Part shown: in pieces, positions 27,307 to 36,713 of the stretch
How the letters are laid out: each line of letters begins with the position of its first letter
Position numbering within the stretch: position 1 is the stretch's first letter
Assembly (NCBI GenBank): GCA_022641835.1
Contig: CP048716.1
Span: 1,054,001-1,118,000, forward strand
DNA length: 64,000 nt
Direction of reading: 5' to 3'
DNA from: Petasospora fabianii
Lineage: Eukaryota > Ascomycota > Saccharomycetes > Phaffomycetales > Wickerhamomycetaceae
Translations under genes and position numbers: made by a program
Notes under the pieces: generated by a model
What the model was told of the DNA's origin: nothing
The model's input: the letters and a program-made list of their open reading frames with translations, nothing else
The model's database searches: none

Positions 27307-27678
27307 TTACTTGAGCTTAGCCATCAACCTTGGAACAACACAGTCATTGATGTGGTGTTGCAAGTGGAAGAACTCCTCAACACAGTCCTCCTTGTAGTCG
27401 AGCTGGTCGTAATCTGGATCCTCCTGAGCCTTAGTGACTCTCTCAACACACTCAGCGTAGTGGTGAACGTATGGCTGGATGTGGTGGTCCTCGGCACACA
27501 CTTTTCTAAGTGTATCCATCTGGTCACCACCTTCCTCATCCTCATCCTCGTCATCCTCATCTTCGTCATCCTCATCTTCTTCCTCTTCAGCCTCGTCGTC
27601 CTCGGACTCAGCCTTGGCAACGGTTGGAACGAAAGCCTCCTTGAGCTCCTCAAGAGCCTCAGCAAGTGTGGCAAGCAT
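27307..27678 (-). CDS. QCR6: Cytochrome bc1 complex subunit 6 (hinge protein)
   Basis: A 123-residue acidic protein that stabilises the cytochrome c1 / cytochrome c docking site of respiratory complex III on the inner mitochondrial membrane. Residues about 24-51 are almost only Asp/Glu. The conserved C-terminal domain follows: CAEDHHIQPYVHHYAECVER, then EDCVEEFFHLQHHINDCVVP, with the four cysteines that form two disulfides in the family. S. cerevisiae Qcr6 is longer (147) because of a cleaved presequence; here the N-terminus is short (MLATLAEALEELKEAFVPTV), so the presequence is reduced or differently handled. It keeps its S. cerevisiae neighbours RPL29 and PHO4, with RPL8 inserted. Confidence 0.95.
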   Translation of the reverse strand: MLATLAEALEELKEAFVPTVAKAESEDDEAEEEEDEDDEDEDDEDEDEEGGDQMDTLRKVCAEDHHIQPYVHHYAECVERVTKAQEDPDYDQLDYKEDCVEEFFHLQHHINDCVVPRLMAKLK

Positions 27679-27991
27679 TGTTAATATATTAATTTACCTT
27701 GTGAGGGTACTAATCTACAAAGAAGATCCTCATTATTAGTCGTACGCCTTTGTTTACTCGCCATTTTTCTCCGTAATGTAACTTTTCGCGTAAAGTTCAT
27801 TTCCGGCTCTCCAATTGGTCAGAAATTTCATCAGGCGAGTTGTATCGAACCATAACGTTGGTAAGGGACAATGTGCACTTTCAATCTCCTCTATTTTGAT
27901 TAAGTTGAAAGAAGATTAAACTACAAGTTGACATTAAGTTCCGTGATTCCGTGAGTCCCATTAATATACAAGTTTTAGTTGTCGTAAAGAT
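27679..27991. other. QCR6 promoter and RPL8 3' end
   Basis: A 313-bp spacer. TTTTCGCGTAAAG at 27783-27795 is a partial version of the TTCGCGAA promoter motif. Otherwise nothing is recognised. Confidence 0.3.
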
Positions 27992-29322
27992 TTACTTCTT
28001 CTCAGCAGAAGCAGCAAGAGCAGCTCTCTTATCCTGCTTAGCCTGAGACTTAGCACCCAAGATACCACCACCCCAGTGCTTTCTGTTCTCCTCGTACTTC
28101 TCAGCAAAGTTGGAGTTGATAGTGGAGACGAGAGTAGCAAGAGCAGACTCATCCTCGGCTCTAACCTCGGTCAAGGCAGCAACGGCAGAAGTCTTCTGGT
28201 GGACCAAAGTACCGAGTCTAGCCTTACCCTTAATGATGGCGTATGGGACACCCATCTTTCTGCAAAGAGCTGGAAGGAAGACAACAAGTTCAATTGGGTC
28301 AACATCGTTGGCAATCAAAACGAGCTTAGCCTTCTTGTTCTCAATGAGAGAAACAACGTGGTTCAAACCAAACTTAACAACGTATGGCTTTGGGGAAGCC
28401 TCCTGTCTAGTCTTACCCTCGGCGATAGCAGCAGCCTCCCTAGTGAGACGCTCCTTCTTCTCAGCCTTAGTTTCTGGTCTGTACTTGTTGAAGAGCTTGA
28501 AAGCCTCAGCAGCAGTGTTTCTGTCAAGAGTGTGTTGGAACTGGGCAATAGCTGGAGGAACCTTCAATCTCAAGTTCAAAATCTTCTTCTGTCTCTGAAG
28601 ACGAACATATTCTGGCCATCTAACAAATCTAGAAAGGTTTCTCTTTGGCTGAATAGCCTGACCAATACCAAACTTCAATGGCTTAGACTCAGCCAATGGG
28701 TTCTTTGGACCGGAAGCCTTCTTAGACTTTTGAGCGAATGGAGATGGGGCGACTTTCTTAGTTGGCTGTATCATTGAGATGTTAGTATTGGTGATTCCAT
28801 TGTACGTTAAAAGGGTGTTCTTTAACAAGGAATGGGACAAATTCCTGTTAAGAACAAACGACAAGAGGGAGAACAACCAATCTGACCAATCTCTACCGTT
28901 TCAGTTATTTGAAATGAATTCAATACTTGAAACCAGCCTGTGCAGAAGTTTGTGAAGCAAGTGTAATGGTGGGAGTGATGAAGCAGGCATGCTATTAGAA
29001 AAGATATTCTCAACAGCAAAAGAAGCACCTCGAAACAACCATCAACAGATTCGATCCATAGCCTTCTAACTCAAGCCAAAAAAACACCTGAGTAGTAGGT
29101 AGACAACGCAATCCTCAAGTGTTTCATATGAGAGAACCCCAAACCTTTAAACTTCACACTTCAATCATGACATCGTCAACACTCCATTTGCAACAGGTCT
29201 ATAAAAAGAGGGCAAATGTGGAGCTCCATAATGTCTGAGAAGAGATAAAGCCACAAGCACATATACTGAGATTTTGAAATCTCAGGGTGTGACGAGGCTT
29301 ATGTGTGTTCACTTACGGCCAT
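27992..29322 (-). CDS. RPL8: Cytosolic ribosomal protein eL8 (Rpl8), spliced
   Basis: A 259-residue 60S protein of the L7Ae superfamily. Exon 1 is six bases (29322-29317, ATGGCC) and exon 2 is 28765-27992. Joined they give [20 protein letters not shown], matching the yeast MAPGKKVAPAPF start, and the frame is a whole number of codons. The L7Ae core is seen as [20 protein letters not shown] and [20 protein letters not shown], then [18 protein letters not shown]. The frame upstream of exon 2 in the intron is open but contains only non-homologous sequence. The gene lies between QCR6 and PHO4, which are adjacent in S. cerevisiae, so it moved into this interval or left it in the Saccharomyces lineage. 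Confidence 0.96.
28766..29316 (-). other. RPL8 intron (551 nt)
   Basis: Donor GTAAGTG at 29316, branch TACTAAC at 28781-28787, acceptor ATACAG ending at 28766. It is the longest intron in the window. No box C/D snoRNA was found on the sense strand; H/ACA elements cannot be excluded by eye. Confidence 0.93.
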
Positions 29323-29546
29323 TGTTGGTATACTGTGTTTATGAGGTTTTTGTAGTTGGGAAGTGTAGAAGACGTGTGTTGAAGCTCACTGAAAAATTTT
29401 ATTAAGTTTTTTGTTTGGGCGCGATAATCTGGTGTTCGGGTGTTTGAATCTGTCAATTATTCACGTGTCGATTATACTCTACTACACTACACCCACCTAT
29501 ATATCATACAGATTATTGAAGCAGATATATAGCATTATAAACAAAG

Positions 29547-30710
29547 CTAACGATCAGTTGTCTCCAAAGGACTTATACTCTCATTACTAATTTCATCACT
29601 TCCCATAGCTCTTAACCGTTCTCTTAATACCATAACTTCATGTTCCAAGTTTTGAATGTATTGTGTAGCTAATTCCACAGTTGTTGCCTTACTTGGGATA
29701 GCAACTTGTGCATGCAATTGTTCAGGGATAAGAGTTGCCAAATCTGCAATTGCCTGATTCATTCTATTACGACGTCCTTGTTCAGCTAATTTATGTGATG
29801 TTTTCTTTGAATGAAGATCTTCTTCATCGTCATTATTTGTACGTGATGCAGATGAGGTATCTGGTGGGATTGTACGCAATTGACCATTTTTACCCTGGAT
29901 TGTAGAAATTGAAGAACGTCTTGAATCATCATTTGAAGGAAGAATCACTGGTGATGTGGTTAAAGATGTATTTGAACCAGAATCAAGTTTAAGACTCATT
30001 AAAGTTGCAGGAGTTGCTGGTTGTGAAATTGATTTTGTTCGTGTTCTTCTAAGAGAGTTTGAAGATCCATTTGTAGTAGTATTGATACTCTTTGGTGGAG
30101 CCATTATTTCAACACTTTCAGGAAGTTTAACATCAACAAATCCATCAGATGAGTTAGAAGATGAAGATTGTTTTTGTCCTTGGCCATCTTGTGAAGCACC
30201 TTGCTGATGTTGCATCTGTTGATGAAGTGTAATGTTACTTGCATAAGAAGATCTTTTACCTTTTAAGACTGGAGAATTCTTAGCAATTCTTCCTGGGATA
30301 GTTGGACCAACTATTGGAGTACTCCCTGGAGTTTTCCTCTTGTTATATTTCTTCTTATCATCAACAGTTGACTTCTTTGCATGTTTCATTGGAGATTTAG
30401 CTTCTAATGCAGGTGATGTTAAAGGTGAGAAAAACCCTGCATTACCACCAGTGATTGAAGTTTTACGATTGATAGAATCCAATGGAGTCACAGCTGGTGA
30501 AACTAATGGTGTAAAGACGACATCTGGTCTAATGGATCCACTATTCTCATTAGAATTGTGTTGCTGTTGTTGTTGTAAAGCTGGTGAGTATTGAGCCAAG
30601 AAGGATGAATTTGAAGAACCATTAGCAAATGAGTTAACATCATAAGAACTTGGAGTTGGTGGTACTGTAGAAGATGAAGCTTCACTGTTTATACGCATGT
30701 GTTGTGTTGT

Positions 30711-30775
<65 letters not shown>

Positions 30776-31274
30776 GATCATCAATATCATTATCACTAGT
30801 GATATAAGGTGGGATACCTGTTATATCTAGATCATGCATCTCCATTTGTGACCAATTAGACATCTCATGATCCTTATCATCATGTGGAAAGATACTTTGA
30901 TCATTATTGTGAGAATGTAAAGTAGCATCAAGTATATCAATAGCACGACCATTTGAACCCAAGTAATCACCCAAATTACCCTGATGAGGACCATTAGTAG
31001 AGTAAAGATCTGCATGTTGTGCACTGGGTGTATGACTAGAGGTTGAAGGTTGTGTAGGAGATGTTTGATGAGAGGTATGTTGTGAACCTGAAGGTTGATG
31101 AGATCCATGCTGTGAACCAGAAGGTTGATGTCCATTGTTATTGATGGTGTTATTGGTAGTTGAATGGTTTGAATGATTCCCCGGAGAATCAAAATCTAAG
31201 AATGCTTGCTCTTGAGAGAAGTGTTGAAGCATAGTGGGCGTAGAGCCCTCAAACAGCCAATTGGTTGAGTCCAT
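29547..31274 (-). CDS. PHO4: bHLH transcription factor Pho4 (phosphate regulon)
   Basis: A 575-residue protein. The C-terminal basic helix-loop-helix (about 491-547) reads KTSHKLAEQGRRNRMNQAIA then LATLIPEQL and PSKATTVELATQYIQNLE. The basic region keeps His, Glu and Arg (H..E..RR) that read CACGTG, and the PSKATTVE loop-helix is the Pho4 signature. A short coiled stretch follows. The remaining 480 residues are low-complexity (S/T/N/H/Q-rich) with a pure run of 22 glutamines at 167-188. Several SP sites (for example TSPALEAKSPMKH, FSPLTSPAL, TTSPVIL) are candidate Pho85 phosphorylation sites. It is nearly twice as long as S. cerevisiae Pho4 (312). Adjacency to QCR6 agrees with chromosome VI of S. 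cerevisiae (RPL8 lies between them here). Confidence 0.93.
30711..30776 (-). repeat. Pure (CAA)22 tract encoding polyglutamine in PHO4
   Basis: Twenty-two uninterrupted CAA codons, followed by ACA ACA CAA. No CAG interruptions are present, so the tract should be prone to slippage. A shorter QQQQQ run lies at about 30560-30575. Confidence 0.95.
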
Positions 31275-31532
31275 GTAGTGTGGGGGGGGGGGCTATGAGC
31301 TGGGGACAGAAGACAGAGAGAAAACAACCAGTAAAGCGTACCAAGCTAAACAGAGACAAATGAATGTGATCTGTCTTTGTATATCAGAAGATGAAGACTA
31401 ACCAGATGAACCAGAAGAGAAGAAGAAGAAGTCGGAGTATTAAGCTCTTGTGACACCGACCACCGCCCATTTGGTTAAAGCTTCAACATTCGCGAACATT
31501 AACTTAAAGCGCTTGTGGGGGGAAGAGGTGGT

Positions 31533-31544
31533 GCCCACGTGGGC
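31533..31544. promoter_or_regulatory. E-box palindrome GCCCACGTGGGC upstream of PHO4
   Basis: A perfect 12-bp palindrome centred on CACGTG with flanking G/C. CACGTGGG is the high-affinity Pho4-type context (Cbf1 prefers TCACGTGA). It lies 259 bp before the PHO4 start and 38 bp from a TTCGCGAA motif. Confidence 0.6.
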
Positions 31545-31795
31545 CAATGTTAGTTCTCATAGGATCAGCGCTTTCTTTGTTTTGTACAGGGCACACGAGT
31601 TCTTACCGGTTCCGGTTATTACTCTTAGTCTTATTCTTATTCTATATGTTTGGTTGGTGTGGGTTGGTGTAGTGGTGTGGTGGGTTGCTTGTGTATAGTG
31701 TATTTCTTGTATTGCTTGTTATCCTATTGCTATGGTCTTAGGTCTACCTCCCACTGGATATACGAGATACCGGTCTTGGCCATGAGTCAGTCGGC

Positions 31796-31853
31796 CCGGT
31801 ATATACCGGTATAGGTATACCAGTATACATCTCGGTATAAACCAAGTACCGAG
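31796..31853. repeat. Cluster of short palindromes
   Basis: CCGGTATATACCGG at 31796-31809 is a perfect 14-bp palindrome. CTCGGTA at 31831-31837 is complementary to TACCGAG at 31847-31853, a 7-bp stem with a 9-nt loop. Between them GGTATACC and GTATAC are further self-complementary units. Confidence 0.7.
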
Positions 31854-31951
31854 GGAAGTAGGTCATGGACCCGATCTAGGGGTACCATACGGCTATAACT
31901 AATACAAAGTCCTTCTCTTATATCATATGTGCCGTGTGTTTTATATATCAT

Positions 31952-32099
31952 TATATGCAATATATAGTAACCAACTCTGTGTTATATGTTATTAGTATAT
32001 GCAATATATAGTAACTAACTACAAGATTGATGCTACATGTTATTAACATATGCAATGCATAGTAGTAATCAACTACAAAATAGATCTATATGCAATCAT
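31952..32099. repeat. Degenerate minisatellite, three to four copies
   Basis: The core TATATGCAATATATAGTAAC recurs at 31952 and 31996 almost exactly, then in diverged form at 32047 (CATATGCAATGCATAGTAGT) and as a fragment at 32086 (CTATATGCAATCAT). The spacings are 44, 51 and 39 bp. Confidence 0.75.
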
Positions 32100-32128
32100 A
32101 AATCATTAACACCTAATCAAAGGTATAA

Positions 32129-33073
32129 TCAACGTCTCTTACCTTTACCCTTTCCTTTGGTACCAGGTGGAGGACCATTGATTCTATCAATATCCCTTTG
32201 ACTAATAACTAACCCATTCTTAGTACTTCTTCCAACACTATTAATTTTTAGTCCCTTTTGTCTAAATCTTCTCTTTGAATCCAATTTTGATTTGATACCA
32301 GTACCAATCCTTTCATCAATAGTTAAAGAACCACCAATCTTACGGAATTCACCCTTTTTAACATGTGAAAGTACAATTCCTCCATCACGTGCTTCTTGTT
32401 CATATTTGGCAATCTTATCTTGACGTGATTTAACCATACCTTTACGCATAGAGATGGGCATTTTTTCAAGTTTGGTGTCTTTGGTGGAGTTAATACCTGA
32501 TAATTGTTTCAAACGAGAGTTTATAGTATGTTTCCTAGCATTACCAATCATACCATCCGAGTTCATAGTTTGTAATGTTAGATCTGCACCAGAATTTTGT
32601 GATTGGAAATTAGCCAATATATGTGATTCATCAAGAAATCTTTGTAATTCAAGATCATTCTTAATATCATCTTCATCTTCTTTGGTTTTCCTTTGTTTGG
32701 ATTTAGGTGGAGCCTTTGGTTTAACATATGATTTACCAGATTTCAATAGTTTCTGTTCAGTTTTGGATGGACCAATGTATTCTCTTGTTGAATCAGTAAA
32801 CTTGACAACAACTGGTGTGCTTTCGTTATCATCAGACTCATCTTCCTCTGATGACACAGAATCACCACTTTGATATACACCTAAGTCTTCATCTTCATCT
32901 TCATCTTCATCTTCATCTTCATTGCCAGAACTTTCTGAACTCACATCAGACTCATGCTCATCACTAGACATCTGTTTAGTCTTATCTTCAAACCCCATCT
33001 CCTCTAATGAACCAAACTGTGCTTCAAAAGCACGCCTTTGTGCCTCCATAGCTCTCAAATACTCGTCTGACAT
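32129..33073 (-). CDS. FAF1: 40S ribosome biogenesis factor Faf1
   Basis: A 314-residue nucleolar protein needed for 18S rRNA maturation. The start chosen is the ATG at 33073 (MSDEYLRAMEAQRRAFEAQF); the frame extends three codons upstream only to a TTG. The N-terminal AFEAQFGSLEEMGFEDKTK block is almost identical to S. cerevisiae Faf1. An acidic Ser/Asp/Glu region (about 40-85) follows, then NDLELQRFLDESHILANF, and the basic C-terminal domain with YEQEARDGGIVLSHVKKGEF, RKIG and GLKINSVGRSTKNGLVISQR. The terminal GTKGKGKGKRR is a likely nucleolar signal. In S. cerevisiae FAF1 lies between RPL2B and HIS6 on chromosome IX. It is divergent from SCD6. Confidence 0.95.
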   Translation of the reverse strand: MSDEYLRAMEAQRRAFEAQFGSLEEMGFEDKTKQMSSDEHESDVSSESSGNEDEDEDEDEDEDLGVYQSGDSVSSEEDESDDNESTPVVVKFTDSTREYIGPSKTEQKLLKSGKSYVKPKAPPKSKQRKTKEDEDDIKNDLELQRFLDESHILANFQSQNSGADLTLQTMNSDGMIGNARKHTINSRLKQLSGINSTKDTKLEKMPISMRKGMVKSRQDKIAKYEQEARDGGIVLSHVKKGEFRKIGGSLTIDERIGTGIKSKLDSKRRFRQKGLKINSVGRSTKNGLVISQRDIDRINGPPPGTKGKGKGKRR

Positions 33074-33208
33074 CTCATTCAAGCTCTTAATCCAGAGTAT
33101 TCAAACAAAGAGTATTCAAATACATAGTAATAAGAGATAGAGAGAGATATAGTCGAATGAATTTTTCACTAGTACTTATTGACCCGTAACTAATTGGCAG
33201 TCAATAAA

Positions 33209-33216
33209 TTCGCGAA
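33209..33216. promoter_or_regulatory. TTCGCGAA palindrome between FAF1 and SCD6
   Basis: It sits 136 bp from the FAF1 start and 74 bp from the SCD6 start in a 216-bp divergent promoter. Confidence 0.5.
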
Positions 33217-33289
33217 GAAATTAAACTCAATTGGTTTCCACTCTAATGAACCTCATTACTACTTTAAGTAAAATCATTATACATCAATA

Positions 33290-34143
33290 ATGTCTCATTA
33301 TATTGGAAAGACCATCTCTCTCATCTCTAGTAGAGGTATTCGGTATGTCTACATTTCAATTCGGAGTATGAGTTATAAGTATGAATAACTAACAGATATA
33401 GCTATGTTGGAACACTTGCTGATGTTAACGGTGAAGAAGCTACAGTGACACTTAAGAATGTTAAACCATTCGGTACAGAAGGTAGACTTGGAGATCCAAC
33501 TAAGGAGATCCCGGCAGTGGATGATGTTTATCCAGTTGTGGTGTTTAGAGGTTCAGATGTTAAAGATTTGAGTGTGTTGGATGAACCACCGGCTGAATTG
33601 AAGGAACAACCAGTGGAGAAGAAGGTTGAACCGAAGGTTCAACCTGATGAACAGGTTAAACCTAAGGATGATAAGACTAAATCCCAGGACGACCAGGATG
33701 ATGACGAAGACGAAGAAAAAGAAAGAGAAGAGAGAAGACTTAAACAACAAGCTGCATTTGAGAAAAAGACACAACAAAGTTATCGTCATAACACTTTCCA
33801 AAATGCATCAGTTCCAGATACTGATTTTGATTTTGAATCTGCAAATGCCAAATTTAAAGATTTAAAAGTTAATGAAGAAGATGAAGATCCATTACAAAGA
33901 CCAAAAGATGATGAAACTGTTGAACCAGCATATGATAAGAAGAAATCCTTCTTTGATAACATTTCAAATTCTGCAACGGAAACACGTCCACAGAGACCAA
34001 ATTTCGGTAATGGTGGGTTTAACAATGGCAGACCAAACTTTGGTAATAACAATAGAAGCAGATATAATGGTCGTGGTGGAAGAGGTAGACGTGGTCGTGG
34101 TGGAAGTAATGATAACTCATGGAGACGTGATGACGAGTATTGA
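33290..34143 (+). CDS. SCD6: Translation repressor of the LSm14 family (Scd6), spliced
   Basis: Exon 1 is 33290-33342 and exon 2 is 33402-34143, giving 264 residues. The LSm domain MSHYIGKTISLISSRGIRYV...VKPFGTEGR, then YPVVVFRGSDVKDLSV, matches yeast Scd6 and human LSM14. An acidic/basic linker follows, then the FDF(E) motif (TDFDFESANAKFKDL, about 159-172) and the TFG-like SFFDNISNSATE box, which bind Dhh1 and Edc3-type partners. The C-terminus is an RGG domain (RYNGRGGRGRRGRGGSN), which in Scd6 binds eIF4G and represses initiation; the family localises to P-bodies. The 59-nt intron splits the LSm domain. In S. cerevisiae SCD6 is next to ANT1, NAT3 and RPS23B, all present nearby here. Confidence 0.93.
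33343..33401 (+). other. SCD6 intron (59 nt)
   Basis: Donor GTATGT at 33343, branch TAACTAAC at 33386-33393, acceptor ATATAG ending at 33401. Joining ATTCG to CTATGTTGG gives I-R-Y-V-G, the LSm sequence expected. It is the shortest intron here and near the lower limit for yeasts. Confidence 0.9.
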
Positions 34144-34221
34144 TCGGGGTTTCTACAATATACAGAAAAAAACAATGCATGTAATCATAAAGGTGTCGTA
34201 AGCAGTAAAAGAGATAAAGAA

Positions 34222-34566
34222 CTAAGCAACCAATCTTCTTGGGTTAAAGTTAAATCCAAGTGAGTTGTACAATTGTATACCAACTTGTCTTCCATGTCTT
34301 GCAACTGCAGCTAACCAGGGCTTTGCCAGGAGAAGAATACTACTCCATGCAATTCCTTGTATCAATGGCATCAAGATAACATCCTTCAGAACAACTTGAA
34401 TCACAATAAGTGGTGTTATTGGTAATGGCTCATCTGGTGTAGTTGTTGATTCAGAATCGTCCTTAGCTTCTAATGCCGTTGTCTGTTTAGATAATTGAGC
34501 CTTTGCATGTAATGAACGACGAAACGATGAGTCAAACCGAAGATCTGGTAAAGGAATAGTGGTCAT
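34222..34566 (-). CDS. Small single-pass membrane protein of unknown function
   Basis: A 114-residue protein with a clear ATG start (MTTIPLPDLRFDSSFRRSLH). A polar N-terminus of about 48 residues is followed by a proline-rich step (PDEPLPITPLIV) and a hydrophobic region from about 50 to 85 (VILMPLIQGIAWSSILLLAK), then a basic, amphipathic C-terminus (ARHGRQVG..NPRRLVA). It could be a mitochondrial outer-membrane or ER protein; the short LxPxxxG pattern loosely recalls Mim1 but is not enough to assign it. It is divergent from RPB3 with two CG-palindrome motifs between the starts, and convergent with SCD6 with only 78 bp between the stops. Its promoter architecture supports a real gene. Confidence 0.65.
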   Translation of the reverse strand: MTTIPLPDLRFDSSFRRSLHAKAQLSKQTTALEAKDDSESTTTPDEPLPITPLIVIQVVLKDVILMPLIQGIAWSSILLLAKPWLAAVARHGRQVGIQLYNSLGFNFNPRRLVA

Positions 34567-34654
34567 ATCTCTTAGTTAAATATATACGATACAAAGATAA
34601 AGTGTATAAGTAAGCATATCAGTAAGTATAGTATAGTATAGTATAAACTCCCGC

Positions 34655-34676
34655 CTCGCGAAAAATAATTCGCGAA
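34655..34676. promoter_or_regulatory. Paired TCGCGAA motifs in the divergent promoter of RPB3
   Basis: CTCGCGAA ends at 34662 and TTCGCGAA is at 34669-34676, 12-13 bp apart. The pair is centred about 160 bp upstream of RPB3 and 100 bp from the start of the small membrane protein gene. Confidence 0.5.
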
Positions 34677-34823
34677 AAATTAAATGGTGTCTGGATGTTT
34701 TCCATCGCCACTTTTCCCAATTATAACCGACAACAACGAACTCAACTCCGATTTTATAAACATAATCATCGTTATCTAGTGGCTTACTGGTCGATCCTAT
34801 TCTTTCCTTCACACAGTATAAAG

Positions 34824-35783
34824 ATGTCCAGACGAGCTCCAGAAGCTGCTGTGAATATTCGCAGTCTTAATATGGAGGATAACGAAGTGAGTCTCACTTT
34901 ATCCAACGTTGACTTGGCTCTTGCCAATTCGATCCGTCGTACGATGATCGCTGAGATTCCAACACTTGCCATTGATTCAGTGGAGATCGAGGCAAACACT
35001 TCTGTGCTTGCTGATGAATTCATCGCACATAGACTCGGTTTGATCCCATTACAAAGTAAAGACGTTGATAAATTGGAATACTCTAGAGATTGTACCTGTG
35101 ATGACTATTGCAAAAGATGTTCTGTTGAGCTTTCGCTCGATGTTCGTGGTGAAGATGAAGGTGAAGTCAATGTTTATTCAAAGGATTTGATCATCTTAAA
35201 CTCCGATACAAGTCTTGAGATTGGTCAACCAATTATTCAAGATGCTGCTGGTAATGGTGTTCTCATTGCTAGATTGAGACAACATCAACAACTTAAAGTA
35301 CGTTGTGTTGCTAAGAAAGGTATCTCCAAGGAACACGCTAAATGGTCACCATGTGCCGCTATTGGATTTGAATATGATCCTTGGAACAAACTTAAACATA
35401 CTGATTATTGGTATGAAGAAAGTGTGGAGGAAGAATGGCCAAAATCTGCAAATGCAGAATTTGAAGCACCACCAAATAAAGATGAACCATTTGATTATGC
35501 AGCAGTGCCTAATACTTTTTACATGGATGTTGAAACTGTTGGTAATCTAACTTGTGAAGAAGTTGTTGTGCGGGGTATTGAAGTATTGCAGAAGAAGATT
35601 GCTGGTATAGTGACAGAATTGGATAGAAAAGATCAAACTAGAACAGATGTTGGTGGTGCCAACACTGCTTATTCTCAGAGGGTTCCACAATCAGGTTATG
35701 GAAACGATACACCGTATGGTAATGCTACTGGTGGATTCCAAGGTGGTTACACTAACTACAATGGCAATTATGGTAACTTCTGA
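34824..35783 (+). CDS. RPB3: RNA polymerase II third-largest subunit
   Basis: A 319-residue protein (318 in S. cerevisiae) that dimerises with Rpb11 to nucleate polymerase assembly. The start is the ATG at 34824 ([20 protein letters not shown]); the open frame continues upstream, but the family begins here. [20 protein letters not shown] then [20 protein letters not shown] is the conserved alpha-like N-terminal domain. The zinc-binding loop [10 protein letters not shown] follows, then [20 protein letters not shown] and [15 protein letters not shown]. The C-terminus is a Gly/Asn/Tyr-rich tail ([17 protein letters not shown]) comparable to the unstructured Rpb3 tail. In S. cerevisiae it neighbours HIS6 on chromosome IX; here NAT3 lies between them. 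Confidence 0.97.
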   Translation: MSRRAPEAAVNIRSLNMEDNEVSLTLSNVDLALANSIRRTMIAEIPTLAIDSVEIEANTSVLADEFIAHRLGLIPLQSKDVDKLEYSRDCTCDDYCKRCSVELSLDVRGEDEGEVNVYSKDLIILNSDTSLEIGQPIIQDAAGNGVLIARLRQHQQLKVRCVAKKGISKEHAKWSPCAAIGFEYDPWNKLKHTDYWYEESVEEEWPKSANAEFEAPPNKDEPFDYAAVPNTFYMDVETVGNLTCEEVVVRGIEVLQKKIAGIVTELDRKDQTRTDVGGANTAYSQRVPQSGYGNDTPYGNATGGFQGGYTNYNGNYGNF

Positions 35784-35942
35784 GAGTTGATATTCATATG
35801 TGTATGGAGCAGTGCTCTATCACAGAGAAAAGTAATCAATATGATTATACATGTACAATAGTATACTACAGCATCACTTTGTAGCATTGATTGATCATGT
35901 ATTTGAAATCATCATCAAGCACACACAGAGAGAGAGACCAGA

Positions 35943-36509
35943 TTAAAACCTCACCTCATGTGGTAGAACCCTATGGTTTCTACCATCACTTCTAATACTT
36001 CGTCCTTGATCCCTCTTCATTGCTTTTCTCATATCAAATGCATCCTTTTGATCATCAATCTTTGAAGTTGAAGTCGGATAAGGTGAATCATTACCATAAT
36101 ACCCAACAACTCTTCTAAAAACAGAATATCCAAGCTTTTCATATAATGAAATAGCTAATGAATTTGTCACTTTAACAAACAAATCAATAAAATTTGCCTC
36201 ATGAGGCTTTGCATCAGTGATGTATTCCAAGTTATCACAAAGGTATGAAGCGAGACCAATACGACGATAATGTGAATTTATAGTCACTGCTGTGATATGT
36301 GTATGCCATTCAGGACCTTTTCCCTCTGTCTTAGCCATCATATACCCTGATATAGTAGAATTTAGTTCGGTAGACTTAAAGAAGAGTGAGGGCCATTCTG
36401 TAAGGTATTCGAGATAGAAAGCGATGTTAAAGTTCTCTGTAAGGGGATCAAGATTCACTGCATTTAGTGAGAAGAGATCCGTGGCCTGGAATGGTTTGAG
36501 AGAGGTCAT
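35943..36509 (-). CDS. NAT3: NatB catalytic subunit, N-terminal acetyltransferase (Naa20)
   Basis: A 188-residue GNAT enzyme that acetylates nascent chains starting Met-Asp, Met-Glu or Met-Asn, together with Mdm20 on the ribosome; its targets include actin and tropomyosin. The start MTSLKPFQATDLFSLNAVNL matches the Nat3/Naa20 N-terminus, with NLDPLTENFNIAFYLEYLTE and WPSLF next. The acetyl-CoA loop is at HYRRIGLASYL (R/Q-x-x-G-x-A type). Then come FVKVTNSLAISLYEKLGYSV and the substrate-binding VVGYYGNDSPY with DAFDMRKAMKRDQ, all diagnostic. Length equals the usual 180-195. It is divergent from HIS6 with a 204-bp shared promoter containing TTCGCGA at 36622-36628. SCD6, ANT1 and RPS23 nearby repeat its S. 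cerevisiae chromosome XVI context. Confidence 0.96.
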   Translation of the reverse strand: MTSLKPFQATDLFSLNAVNLDPLTENFNIAFYLEYLTEWPSLFFKSTELNSTISGYMMAKTEGKGPEWHTHITAVTINSHYRRIGLASYLCDNLEYITDAKPHEANFIDLFVKVTNSLAISLYEKLGYSVFRRVVGYYGNDSPYPTSTSKIDDQKDAFDMRKAMKRDQGRSIRSDGRNHRVLPHEVRF

Positions 36510-36713
36510 ACTGTCAATTGCGTTATGTTATAGCTCTATCGAGTTATTCAAGTAAGTAAGTAAGTAAGTTGTTGTATAGGTGAGTATAAGTACGTATATA
36601 GTTGTATATCCTTCGAGATAATTCGCGACTCGTTCACTCATCACCAACGTCGACTATTCTCTTCTTATTACTCCTACTACTCCTATTACCACTACAATCT
36701 ATAAACTACAGCA

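Larger units (their letters stand above)
31275..32128. promoter_or_regulatory. PHO4 promoter / FAF1 3' region with palindromes and a minisatellite
   Basis: No gene is seen. A G-homopolymer lies in the PHO4 leader (about 31281-31291). TTCGCGAA is at 31489-31496 and the E-box palindrome at 31533-31544. A cluster of small palindromes with the theme CCGGTAT/GGTATACC fills about 31745-31855. A degenerate 40-50-bp tandem repeat occupies 31952-32099, close to the FAF1 stop. Confidence 0.5.

Noticed and set aside
27842-27900. B-box-like GGTTCGATAC on the minus strand
   Set aside because: No A-box or acceptor stem upstream; not a tRNA.
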